The notes under the pieces were generated by a model that saw only the letters and a program-made list of their open reading frames with translations, was not told the DNA's origin and did no database searches. Position numbers and translations under genes: made by a program. Shown here one piece after another: positions 10,751-20,900 of a DNA stretch of 64,000 bases (position 1 is its first letter; the number at the start of each line of letters is the position of its first letter). This DNA is from Yponomeuta sedellus. Lineage: Eukaryota; Arthropoda; Insecta; Lepidoptera; Yponomeutidae. The stretch spans positions 11,060,527 through 11,124,526 of the forward strand of contig OW203726.1 in the NCBI GenBank assembly GCA_934045075.1, in the 5' to 3' direction.

Positions 10751-11176
10751 TTATTCTTCTTTATCACTATCTTTCTGCTTGAGTTTTAGTAGAATATCCT
10801 TGCAAGCTCTCACTGTATCAATGTCATATGATTTCAGGTTTATAAAGATGCACATTGGTTTAGAGATGTTTATTCCTTCAGCCACAAATCTCGCTGCAAC
10901 TTGCTGTTCTTCTCCTGTGTCACCAAAAATTACTTTTGTTGTATAAATGTTGTTAGTACCCAAGGGGCTGTGAACTTGATCTTTTTCTACCATCAACATG
11001 GTTCCAACTTTTTCATATTGAGAAATTATTACAAGGTATCTATCATTATAATTTCCAAACACAATCTCTGTTGGGACATTATTTATGTCAGCTGCAAATG
11101 TTTTCATCACTTGTGTGCTGCTAGATTGATCAGCAGGCTTAATAGATAAGTTTTTCATTACATCTAAAAGATCCAT
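10751..11176 (-). CDS. PSMG3: Proteasome assembly chaperone 3
   Basis: A 141-residue single-exon protein. The stretches PTEIVFGNYNDRYLVIISQ, YEKVGTMLMVEKD and YTTKVIFGDTGEE follow the PSMG3 pattern: Pro-Thr-x-Val/Ile, a beta strand, a Gln-x-x-Lys-x-Gly-Thr turn and a TTKV-hGxx strand. PSMG3 with PSMG4 guides assembly of the 20S proteasome alpha ring in the cytoplasm. The C-terminus is a charged helix (LLKLKQKDSDKEE). It is first of a three-gene cluster and its TAA is separated from the GPN2 ATG by only AA. The assignment rests on pattern, so some doubt remains. Confidence 0.85.
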   Translation of the reverse strand: MDLLDVMKNLSIKPADQSSSTQVMKTFAADINNVPTEIVFGNYNDRYLVIISQYEKVGTMLMVEKDQVHSPLGTNNIYTTKVIFGDTGEEQQVAARFVAEGINISKPMCIFINLKSYDIDTVRACKDILLKLKQKDSDKEE

Positions 11177-12042
11177 AACAAATGCACTTATCTAAAACAA
11201 GATACAGTATGACATGTAATAATTTTAGTGAATATCTTTGTTATTTGCAGTAACGAATAGTGGGGGAGAGTAGTAAGAGACCTATGCCAAATTATATCGT
11301 GGGCTGCTGGGTACGTAATTTTTCAAACCTTTTCTGCTGGAAATACTTTAGGTAGAGATTGATTAGTACTAACCTCTGATCGTGACGTGACGGATTTATA
11401 TAGGGGTAGGTAGGATACAATTATTATAATAGTCGAAAACGGCAATCTCAGACGTTCCAGCTAACAAAATCTATTCCACAGAAAATAATCTATTCGGAAA
11501 TCGGAACACAAAGGATTCGGAAACGTAGTAGAGTAGGCCACAAATTAGACAGGACGTGTACCTACCCAAAGAGTATGTAATCACTACGTTTTAAGAGTCG
11601 GCACTGGCTAACAACACGTTTTCAAAATTATGAACGTAGTTTGTACCAACCTAATCAAAAATTGGATAGTACCAACATGAGAATGAAATTGCAAAACAGT
11701 AGTGATTGACTATACGTATCACATATCGATATCGATAAAAAAAAATCGAGGTGCCTCTCCTCTTACCTTATTTTCATGCTTTGGAAATTAAAGTAGGCGA
11801 TAAATCCCAACACAGTACGTCAACTCAATTTTCTCGAGTATGACATTGTGTGAATGGATTATTGCTTACTTTCATAATGAAAAACGCATTTTTTTTAAAT
11901 CAAATCATTTATTTAGCATCAAGGGTAGTAAACCTAATGTCACCAATGCGTCGCGCCGCTGTCAAAACTTTGCACTTAGGTCGAATTTCAGATCTTTGGA
12001 GTCTGCAACAAACAAAATAATGAGTCAAAAAATATATTACCT
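11177..12042. other. Upstream region of the PSMG3 cluster; no gene seen
   Basis: AT-rich non-coding sequence. The only notable motif is an overlapping double TATCGATA at 11724-11737, about 550 bp upstream of the PSMG3 ATG. No transcription start can be placed from sequence alone. Confidence 0.5.
11724..11737. promoter_or_regulatory. Double TATCGATA (DRE-like) motif
   Basis: TATCGATATCGATA is two overlapping copies of the DNA-replication-related element bound by DREF at Drosophila housekeeping promoters. Similar motifs occur at 3900, 17043, 21152 and 22402. Function here is an inference. Confidence 0.3.
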
Positions 12043-12228
12043 ATACCATATTCATTTGAGGCTGAGACACAATGAAATTTTTTAATACGTTTTTTTTATA
12101 AAGTATTAAATCTTCTTTACTTAATTCTTAGTATAAAAACTGAAATAACATTTTTTGACTCTGAAAATAGTCTAGAAAGTATTGAAAAGTTGTTTAAATT
12201 TTGTCTCAGCCCCAAATAAATATGGTAT
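12043..12228. mobile_element. MITE with about 30-bp inverted ends
   Basis: Left ATACCATATTCATTTGAGGC followed by TGAGACACAA is mirrored by TTGTCTCAGCC and CCAAATAAATATGGTAT on the right. The 186-bp unit lies just downstream of the P-like transposase stop. It is either an independent MITE or part of the terminal structure of that transposon; no matching sequence was found at the other end of the gene. Confidence 0.6.
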
Positions 12229-14529
12229 TGGAACTGCTAATAATATTAATCTCAATGAACGTTTGTATCACCTGTTTACTATTTTGCTGTACTTTGAGCT
12301 TGCGAAATTTTATTTGGGTTCGCGTTAATTTCTTCTGCCTTTATGAAATCATAATTAAATATTTGACATTGTCTTCGAATGAAAATTTTTACAGTTAAAG
12401 CAATTATTCTCTCCGTCATATAACGGTGGCTATTACAGCTCCACCATGCAAAATTGGTCTGCACCAAGATAAGCGTACGAAACAATTGACCAACATTTTC
12501 TTCATGCAATATGTGAATATTTCTTTTAAAGTAAAGTAATGCCTCCTCAGTAGTGCGACACAACTGCATAGATGGATATGTTAAGGAACATTTATCCTTC
12601 CACCACTCACGAAGACTTATATATTTATACATTGGTTGATCTACAGCAACCTTTTCCTGAAGTAAATTCGCGCATGTCTGGCAATTATTGCCTTTCAATA
12701 GCCTATAGGCTAAATAACCACTCAGGTAAACAAGAGGTTGATTTTCAATATCGGCTAATTCACTTTCAATTTGTTCCTCTACGTCCGTTTCAGGCAACAT
12801 TAATGTTGGGTACTCATCAGCATCTTCTTCTGTGTCTTTTTGTGCATTACCTGAAGGTGTTGCAGTGATGGAAGTCGTAAACAATAATTTGTTGATATCG
12901 TTTTCGCAGTTTGCTCCTCGACTGTGTGGCGCATTAAGACCGGAAACGAGAACAGTTTTTATGGCACTTGCAAAATTACTGCATGTAGGGTTTCTGTTCG
13001 TAGGGCTACTTTGGCGAATAATACCGAAAAAGTTTTCTAAAGAATCTTGATTTAGTTGCCGTAAATTGAGATATCTGAATCCCTTCTTTTGGCAATCAAA
13101 CCAAATATCCTTTAGAGATTTAATAGTGACGATGAAGCCTTGAACGCATCTGACTTTTGACAGCTGTAGTCTGCTATCATTCTTCAAGAATTTGATGGTG
13201 GGAATTTTTCTCAGAAACATGTTCCACACTTCCACGTGATTTGTCTCTTTAGATACGTTTTCTCTTTGTCCTTTTATAATATCCTTTGGGTGCGCCGGAC
13301 CGTTCGTGATATCAAACAACTTGTTTAGATCACGTACAACCTCTGACGTTTGTTCTATATCTTGACCATAATGTGTACCAACGTATTTTTCCGCAATCAT
13401 TTTTAAAATTGCTGCAAAAGTATTGCTTAATGTTTGCGCTGCATACTTTACTTTCATTTTCATCTTTTGTTTAGGATTAAGCATCATTGGTTTAATTTTG
13501 TGAAAGTATAGCATGCCTTGATTGACATCTTCTGCATCACGCAGATGTTGCCATTTAGCACGTTTTCCGTTCATCTCCATAGTGCCTGCCTCAAAGAAGT
13601 TATTTCTGATAGATTTGAATAAGTGGGGAACGTCAAATATTATACAAGTTTTGTTGCTGTTCACATAGAAATAATTAGCATCTGGCGGTAAACGTGCATT
13701 TCTTTTCAGTTGAGATAACGCTCCACAATTTGTAGGCCCTTGATCGCAGACTGTGGCTATAACTGTGAAAGTTGCATCTTCAAGGACTTGGATTATGTTA
13801 TTAATTAAACTTGCCAAATGTTGGGATGAGATAGTGCCTTTCACAAAATAATATGCTAACGGCTGTTTATATTTTATTTTTAAACCCTGTATCATAAAAA
13901 CCAATGATTTATCCGCTATTTCATTTCGTCTACCTCAACCCTGTCCTGGTCCATAATCAACAAAGCCTTCAACTTTACCTGTATTTTCATTATATATAAG
14001 CCTCTTTTTTAAAGATATTTCGTCGAATATCAATGTGCATAATTTGCTTTCTGGTGGCATTGTTACAGCTTTATTTCGCAGATGCTTTAATAATGCCTCA
14101 TTTATACCAGGCTCCATAGGCAATTTTTTTAGCAGCCGCTGAACTGTCCTGATACTTGGCATTGGTATGTTATGTTGCAAATGGCGGTAAGTTCGTGGCG
14201 ATCTCTTATAAATTTGCAAACATGAAATTTTAGTTTTCATATCCCATCGCTTTCCGTGCGGTTTGCGTGTTTGATTTTTTGCTGCCTGACTTACTATATT
14301 TTTTAAAAACTCTGATCCTAAGCTGTCTAAATCAAAAGATGTCTTTGATAGTGTTGTCACTAAATTTTGTGTACGTTGTAGCTTTTTGATAAGCTTTTTT
14401 CTGCTAGGTGTCATTTCGAAATTTCTGTATCCATGGACAACATCATCTGTAAAAAGTAATGGAAAATTTAATATTTAGAAGCTAAGTAATTAAATACATG
14501 TAAATAAAAGTTAATCCCATTAAAACGCA

Positions 14530-15598
14530 GGTTATTATCATCGGCAGTCCAAGAATGCTATCTAGAATCGATTGGGAGAAGCTACCACAAATTGAATTTG
14601 ATGGTATATTAATACCATACAGTGAGAGGGTGAAAAACTTGGGGATAATCATGGACAGGTGTATGTCCTGGGTGCCACAACTGGTGGAAGTGAGCCGGAA
14701 AATATTCGCTTCGGCGGCTTCTCTGAGAAGGTTACGGAATTTCCTGCCAACTGCCACTAAGATTGCGCTTGCGCAATCTTTGTTGCTACCTATCCTCGAC
14801 TATGCTGATGCCAGCTATCTAGACTTAACTGAAGAGCAATTAAACAAACTTGAGCGCCTTCAAAACTTTGCTATTAGGTTTATATTTGGCTTGCGTAAAT
14901 ATGACCACATTTCCGAATTTCACGCTAAGCTCAAGTGGCTCCCCATCCGCCTCCGCAAGAATGCTCACATCCTTTCGCTGCTGTACTCAGTGCTGTTCAA
15001 TCCAGCCACTCCCCTTTATCTCAAAAAGCGCTTTAGTTTCCTGAGTGACTCCCATAGCCGGGCACTACGATCCGACCAGATTTTAGCGCTGAAAACACCA
15101 AGTCATACGACAAGGTTTTTCAGTAGCTCATTTACTGTAAGGGCCGCCCGGCTGTGGAATGACCTGCCGGTTGCAATAAGGCGCTCCCCATCTTGGGCTA
15201 TATTTAAAGCCAGAGTAATGGAATTCCTTCTGTCATTCACTTCTCTTTACATATATTATGTAGGTACATAACCTTTTCTTGTTCATATAACACACTTGTT
15301 AAAAGACACTATTTATGTATGTATATGTAGATATTTATTTAGAGTATTTAAGTGTGATTTATGTAACTTTATTATTAGGTACGTATACGTACTTTTGTCT
15401 ATTAATATTTGTATTTGCACCGGCTACCCGTATCTATTTCTCCTTGGCAAATTCTCCAATTTGAGGTTGCCTGGAAGAAATTGCTTTTAGCAATAAGGCC
15501 GCCAATTGTATTTGATCTTTTGTATCTGCCGTTTCTGTAACTATTTTTCCGGTATACAATAAAGATTATTCTTATCTTATCTTACATCTTATTAAATA
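14530..15598 (+). mobile_element. Non-LTR retrotransposon, 5'-truncated, RT C-terminus and 3' UTR
   Basis: An open frame at 14555-15271 encodes about 238 residues: VKNLGIIMDRCMSW, a LAQSLLLPILDYADASYLD block, LERLQNFAIRFIF, then RAARLWNDLPVAIRR near the end. This is the C-terminal part of jockey/CR1-type reverse transcriptases, after the catalytic palm. The 3' UTR ends in ATAAAGATTATTCTTATCTTATC, a simple-repeat tail rather than poly(A). A second, shorter 3' end of the same family is at 52030-52216. It is inserted antisense in the last intron of the THAP transposase gene. Confidence 0.85.
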
Positions 15599-15643
15599 TG
15601 ACTAGCTTAATAATTAAATAATAGCTTATTTTTAATTAAATAT

Positions 15644-16422
15644 TTAGACTGCTTTAGAAGAAGAGGGCGTACAATCGGGTGATGTATCTACAAATACAAT
15701 AAATATCCGATTAAGGGTAAAGCTAACCGATAACTAACTAACAATGTTTGAATTGTTATTAACCTGTGTCACGTTTTATTAAATTATACACGGACTCTTC
15801 TACCTGTGGCGTATCACAATGAGTTTTTGCTTTAGAAGTAAATGGTGGAAAGTTGAGTGAAGTATCTAAAAATAATATAGAAAAATATTAGATGTTTATA
15901 CTAATTAAAAGCCAATCTATAAACAACTAACAGGGCTCAATTTGTAACTTACCTATTTCACATTTTTTCCCATTACATGCTGGCTCTTCTACCTGTGGCA
16001 TATCACTGTAAGCTCCTGATTTAGACGTAGATGGCGGACAATCATGTGAGGAATCTACAAATAAAATACAAGAGATATAAGATTTTAATACTTTCAGTCA
16101 ACTTATATATAACTATCCGTGTTTAATTTGTTATTTACCAATTTTAGGTTTTTTAACATTATATGCTGGCTGTTCTACCTGAAGCATCTCAGTATGAGCT
16201 CCTGATTTAGACGGAGATGGCGGACAATCAAGTAAAGTATCTACAAATAAAATAGAAGAAATACAAGATTTTAATACATTCAGTCAATTTATATAGAACT
16301 ATCAGTGTTCGAAATATAACTTACCTATTTTACATTTTTAAAATTATATGCTGGCTGTTCTACCTGTAGCATCTCAGTATGAGCTCCTGATTTAGACGTA
16401 GATGGACAATCAAGTGATGTAT
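15644..16422 (-). repeat. Tandem array of five duplicated phase-1 exons
   Basis: Exon-like units with splice signals lie at 16422-16325, 16240-16139, 16054-15953, 15865-15764 and 15687-15644 (truncated). Three are exactly 102 nt. Each starts with D-[TS]-x-x-[DN] and carries CPPS-x-SKSGA, Q-V-E-[EQ] and a Lys-rich end, about 34 residues each. All enter and leave in phase 1, so any number could be included or skipped without changing frame. The first unit lacks one base and runs into TAG. The fifth matches for only about 12 codons, then ends in a stop. Confidence 0.8.
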
Positions 16423-17130
16423 CTACAAATAAAAATACAAAAAAATGCTAATACTGGAAGTCAATCTTTGAAAATTTGCATTGAAAATGCCATCTAAGCA
16501 CTTTAAGTACTAAATTGATCAATATACTTTTGGAAAATTAATGAAACATCAAGAAACTTAATGTAACAAATATTAAGTAAGATAGGGGCCAAACGTAAGC
16601 TTAATAAAAAAACCACACACCTTTTATTTCTTGATATGAGCAATGAATAGGGAACTTTGCAAGAATATCATCCGAGAGCGGTGGATTGAAAATGTTTAAC
16701 GTAGCTACTGCATTTTTTTTTAATCTACTCATATTCTTGTTAAACATATTATGAGGAAAGTGATCACCACAGATAAATCTGTTTTCATTTAATTTAAATA
16801 TTGGTAAATAAACCAAATCTTCATTGCCTGTAGCTTTAACCCATAAGCGGCATCTAGAATACAAAACGAAACGGCGCAATGTATTTTAAAAAATATGAAA
16901 CAAAACTAAATACTTTGAGCAAATTAAAGCAACATAAATACTTTCTGTTCTTGCTGTGTGGTGTTTGACGTTTAAAATTAAGTAGTTGTAATAAATTTTA
17001 GACAGCAAGTAGAAATATCTGGCAGAAATCAATCGTACAAAATATCGATAAAAATTGTACCATAAAGGTACAGCACTACAACCGGTGTTAATTTAAATTT
17101 TTCAAAATCGTAAATTGTTAGGTATAAATA

Positions 17131-17594
17131 ATAGGGAATGGAAGAAAATATCAGAAGTGCTTGATTTTTTTTTGGTGATAGGAATAACCTTCATTAACGC
17201 GAGAAAAAAGTTTCATTTTTTTGGCCTCGTAGTTAATTTTTAAATAATCTTAATATTCTTCCATTCGTCGTTCTGGGCTTAGTACGGCTTAACAGACACA
17301 TTCCTTGGTCCGCTACTAATGAAAAAAAATAATCTGTGATGACAAGATGACAACGACGGGAGCTGTCAATGTCATTGTCATCACAGATTTTTTTTTTTTC
17401 ATTAGTAGCCAAGGACCAAGGAATGTGTCCTTTAAGCCGTACTGAGCCCAGAACGACGAATGGAAGAATATTAAGATTATTTAAAAATTAACTACGAGTC
17501 CAAAAAAATTTAAACTTTTTTCTCGCGTTAAGGAAGGTTATTCCTATCACAAAAAAAAAATCAAGCACTTCTGATATTTTCTTCCATTCCCTAT
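17131..17594. mobile_element. Fold-back element with arms of about 210 bp
   Basis: ATAGGGAATGGAAGAAAATA on the left is mirrored by the end CTATTCCC... complement at 17575-17594, and the match continues almost base for base to a loop of about 40 bp around 17340-17379. The outer flanks do not show a clear target duplication. It lies in the first intron of the THAP transposase gene. A transcript through it would make a long hairpin. Confidence 0.85.
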
Positions 17595-17777
17595 TCAGCT
17601 GTTTTATCCAAGCGCATTAAATAAATATCAAAATTTGCGTATACATTTATTATGATAAACTTGCTAATTTTACCTGTTTGGCTCCAGTGGAAATCTGGCT
17701 AAGAATATGCCAGACGTACATTTTCTGACTCTTCTAAGGCCACAAATTTCACATTTCCTCAATGCTTTTCCTCCCAT

Positions 17778-18420
17778 ATTTCTTGAATAATCACTTTTCA
17801 CCCACTAAACCTAGGTACTGCTGAAGTTAAAATAAATAAAATAATTCGACACAAAAGCAACAAACGAACAAAATTACCGCCCATTTGCAAAATATGTAAT
17901 ACAGTAATACCAACGTTAGAATTGACATATAACCCGACTTAATTTTAGATCATGATACATCTACGTGCTCACTGCGGAGTTAATGCCTTTTGTTTTAGCA
18001 GGATTATATTTTTTGTTTCATTGTTGGCACAAAGTACGTTCCTAATATTTTTTGTATAGAGTGACGAGAGCCTGTACCTACCTATGCAATGCAATGCAAA
18101 GAGCAGGGATGTTAGATGCCAACTTTTGAATTATGGCACCAGACGATCAAAATTATGGTATTTTTGAAAAAAATAAGGTACGGGTAGGAAAACTCTTACA
18201 GATTTAATAAATTAGGCAGGTCCTATTAATTAAAGTATTAAAATTTCTTCGAATTTTCATAAATTGTTCAAACAAACACTCTACTCACTTTTTTCTTTTT
18301 AGTCTGTGCTATTCGCTACTTCTGACCAAGTTCAACTGTTTGAAGATTCACCTGTGAAGTTCACTTATAATCCACAGACTACAAAAACTATCACAAATAT
18401 GAACGTTCTTATCAACTTAC
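17778..18420. other. Intergenic region, nothing recognised
   Basis: AT-rich sequence upstream of the THAP transposase start. No coding pattern or clear repeat structure was seen. Confidence 0.5.
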
Positions 18421-18500
18421 TAGCCAGAGGATAGCCAGAGGTCACGGGTTCGAGTCCCTGCATGGGCGGAATTTTTAGCCTCTAAACAGGTTTTTCAAAA
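18421..18500 (+). mobile_element. tRNA-SINE fragment (3' part)
   Basis: AGCCAGAGGTCACGGGTTCG, then AGTCCCTGCATGGG and AATTTTTAGCCTCTAAACAGG match the sense arm of the palindromic tRNA-SINE family. The 5' half and the tail are missing. Confidence 0.7.
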
Positions 18501-18540
18501 TGGATTAAATATATCAACATCACTTAGCTTAGAATTATAT

Positions 18541-19196
18541 AAGTCACAGGAACGCCTCAGGAAATTATTGAGGGATTGAAAACAAATCTTTTCGGCAACA
18601 GCTTCTCTGTTGTTTGCGGGGTACACGAAAATTGATTGCATGAAGTAACGCGGGGGAATCAACGAGGTTGTTTAAAATTTTAAATAGAAAAACAGAATCA
18701 ATGACATTACGCCGCTGCTCTAAGGGCATGATGTTGTATCGTTTTGCTACCGTATGATAATCGGTAAACATATGACAATAAACATAAATTTATTTTGTAA
18801 TTTCTCTAGCCTGTCAATATGATACTTAAAGAATGGATTCCAGACAGTGCACGCAAACTCAAGTCAACTACGGACATAACTATTGTAAAGCAATTTATAC
18901 GTAAGTGCATTTCGAAAGGGTTTTCCTACTCTCAGAATAAAGCCTAACTGTTTATATGATTTTCGGAGTATCTTACTAATATGAGGTATAAAGGTGAGCC
19001 GAGAATCAAGCGTGACACCTAGATCTCTTATTTCTTGAACTTTATCTAGGTTCTTATTGCATAGTTGGTAATCAAAGGTTATAGGATTAGCTTTGCGACT
19101 AAAAGTTACAACGTCGCATTTATCGCATTTATTAGATATAGGTATATAAAAAAACTCGTCAACAGCAAAAGCGAAAGATGAAAATATGTGATGCAA
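18541..19196 (-). mobile_element. Jockey-like LINE reverse-transcriptase remnant
   Basis: Minus-strand frames encode SNKCDKCDVVTFSRK, EIRDLGVTLDSRLTF, PHISKILRKSYKQLGFILR and further on LEQRRNVIDSVFLFKILNNL. These are the post-palm and thumb motifs of jockey-type reverse transcriptases, in the usual order. Stops split the frame, so it is inactive. It differs from the element at 14.5 kb. Confidence 0.8.
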
Positions 19197-19319
19197 AAGT
19201 GCTTGTGATCAAAAAAATGGCAAAATTATGGTACTTTCACGTACCATAATGGATGTATCATGGTACATGGTACGAACTGAATTATGGTACATGTACCATA
19301 ATTATGACACGTATTACAT

Positions 19320-19690
19320 CCCTGACCGTAACCACTACGTTTTAAAGGCCGCAGTACACATTGACCCATGCTGGCCGACTGCTCGCCATCACAGAACACC
19401 TCACAGTGTATATAAACACTACGTGAACACCTATACCTCGCCAGCCACGCCATTGCCAAATGCCAACTGTCGATGATGTCGATCACTTGCTGTTTACACA
19501 ATGGCGCGTGGCTCATTGCTGTCTGGCAAACCACTTGCGATGGACGTGGAAGTAATTGCGGCCGCAGCTATTTATTTATTTACTATTTATTCATTTACAA
19601 GTATTACAAAAGTATTGTACAGCAACAAAGTTATTAAAAAAAAAATTGACGCATAAGGCGCAAAATTATGGTCTCAGATTGATTTAATTT
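19320..19690. repeat. MITE family copy A (direct repeat of 20060-20345)
   Basis: Shares the blocks GCCGCAGTACACATTG, CACAATGGCGCGTGGCTCAT, GTCTGGCAAACCAC and GCGGCCGCAGCTATTTATTT with copy B, followed by a TTACAAGTATTACA stretch and an A-run. No coding content. Confidence 0.7.
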
Positions 19691-20059
19691 GCAACTTTTT
19701 GAAGTATGGGCTGTTTGTAATAAATTGCAGAAAACTTCGTAAAATTTGTATTTTGATTACATTTTTGTTAACATTTCCATATTCAAGTTTCAATCAAAAA
19801 TGAGGATGATTTAAAGTCATTTTCGAGTGTTAGGACAGAAATATTATTTTGATTAAATTTTTGTTTTACTTTTTGACTTTGAACGGGTCACTCTGTCTAA
19901 TTTGTGGTGTCACTTATGTTATGACGTAGGTACGGGCTCTTGCAATACTGAGTATATACTACTCACAGAACAATTACACTACTTCTAGATATTGTTCTGT
20001 GTTTCGCACAGGCACAGAAAAATTGGCCAAACAGATTACAAAAGTATGTAGCAAGTCCC

Positions 20060-20345
20060 GCCTATTAAGCCCGCAGTACACATTGGCCCATACTGGCCCA
20101 CTGCTCGCCATTGCCAATAAATTGTAAGCCACGATCACTTGTTGTTCCCACAATGGCGCGTGGCTCATTTCTGTCTGGCAAACCACATGCGAGTGACGTG
20201 GAAGTAGTTGCGGCCGCAGCTATTTATTTATTTACTATTTATTTAATTTATTTACAAGTATTACAGAAGTATGTGCAACAAAGTAATTAAAAAAAAAAAT
20301 GGCGGAAAAGGCGCAAAATTACGGGCTCAGATTGATATAAATAAA
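20060..20345. repeat. MITE family copy B (direct repeat of 19320-19690)
   Basis: Same order of blocks as copy A, with small indels. The CACAATGG and GCCCACTGCTCGCC words recur in the neighbouring element at 20393-20630, which suggests a related family. Confidence 0.7.
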
Positions 20346-20392
20346 AAAACTTGAAGGTCAATTGACTGAACGATGGGCCACTATGTAATCAG

Positions 20393-20630
20393 GGATGGGC
20401 GACGCTACGCCACGATCCTTTGACGTGTGCCCAAAAAACCGACAACTGTCCGATTGCGCGCCACAATAGGCAATTGTCCGCCACTGCACCACCATTACCC
20501 GGAGTACACAATGGCAATGGCGAGCAGTGGCCCATGCTGGCCCAATGCTCGCCATTGCCTTGTGTACACCAGTTGTCGGTTTTTTGGGCACACTTCAAAG
20601 GAATCGTGGCGTAGCGTGGCCCATCGTTTA
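20393..20630. mobile_element. MITE with about 55-bp terminal inverted repeats
   Basis: GATGGGCGACGCTACGCCAC on the left mirrors GTGGCGTAGCG-TGGCCCATC on the right, and TGTGCCCAAAAAACCGACAA is mirrored by TTGTCGGTTTTTTGGGCACA. Frames across it are by-products of the palindrome. It lies just upstream of the second THAP gene. Confidence 0.8.
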
Positions 20631-20900
20631 GTGTTTAGTTCGTCACAGCCTAGCGCAAGTAGGAACTTTGAATTATTTGTTCGCATTTAGCCCCGTTTTA
20701 ATGGCGGACATATATTTGTCTCACTCTTTAATACTACTTACTCTTTCTTTGTTGTCAATGTCAAACTGAAAACATAACAAATATGGCGGAACGCGGCACA
20801 TATTAGAACGTTCTAAAGTTAAAATTTTTGTTTTTTAAGTTTGTTCAATATCTAGCTGTGTGTATCTTGTTGTACAGTGTTTAGTGATTTTCTTTTAATA

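Larger units (their letters stand above)
12279..17777 (-). pseudogene. THAP / P-element-like transposase gene, disrupted
   Basis: Exon 17777-17674 encodes MGGKALRKCEICG...FLARFP and joins, in phase 2, exon 16853-16621. Together they form a full THAP finger with C9, C12, F29-P30, W39, C63 and H66. A set of similar small phase-1 exons follows (16422-15644), then the main exon 14446-12279. That exon reads DDVVHGYRN, a helix-turn-helix-like region (RTVQRLLKKLPMEPG), LIFDEISLKKRLIY, and after one in-frame TGA (at about 13935) GRRNEIADKSLVFMIQGL, CDQGPTNCGALSQL, FDVPHLFKSIRNNFF and the LNLRQLNQDSLENFFGIIR ending seen in P/THAP9 transposases. Defects are the TGA, a 1-bp deletion in the first small exon, a truncated last small exon and a LINE in that intron. 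It is either a dying transposon or a former host gene. Confidence 0.85.

Noticed and set aside
20358..20690. Overlapping small frames sharing PKKPTTG-like words on both strands
   Set aside because: Mirror translations of the MITE terminal inverted repeats.
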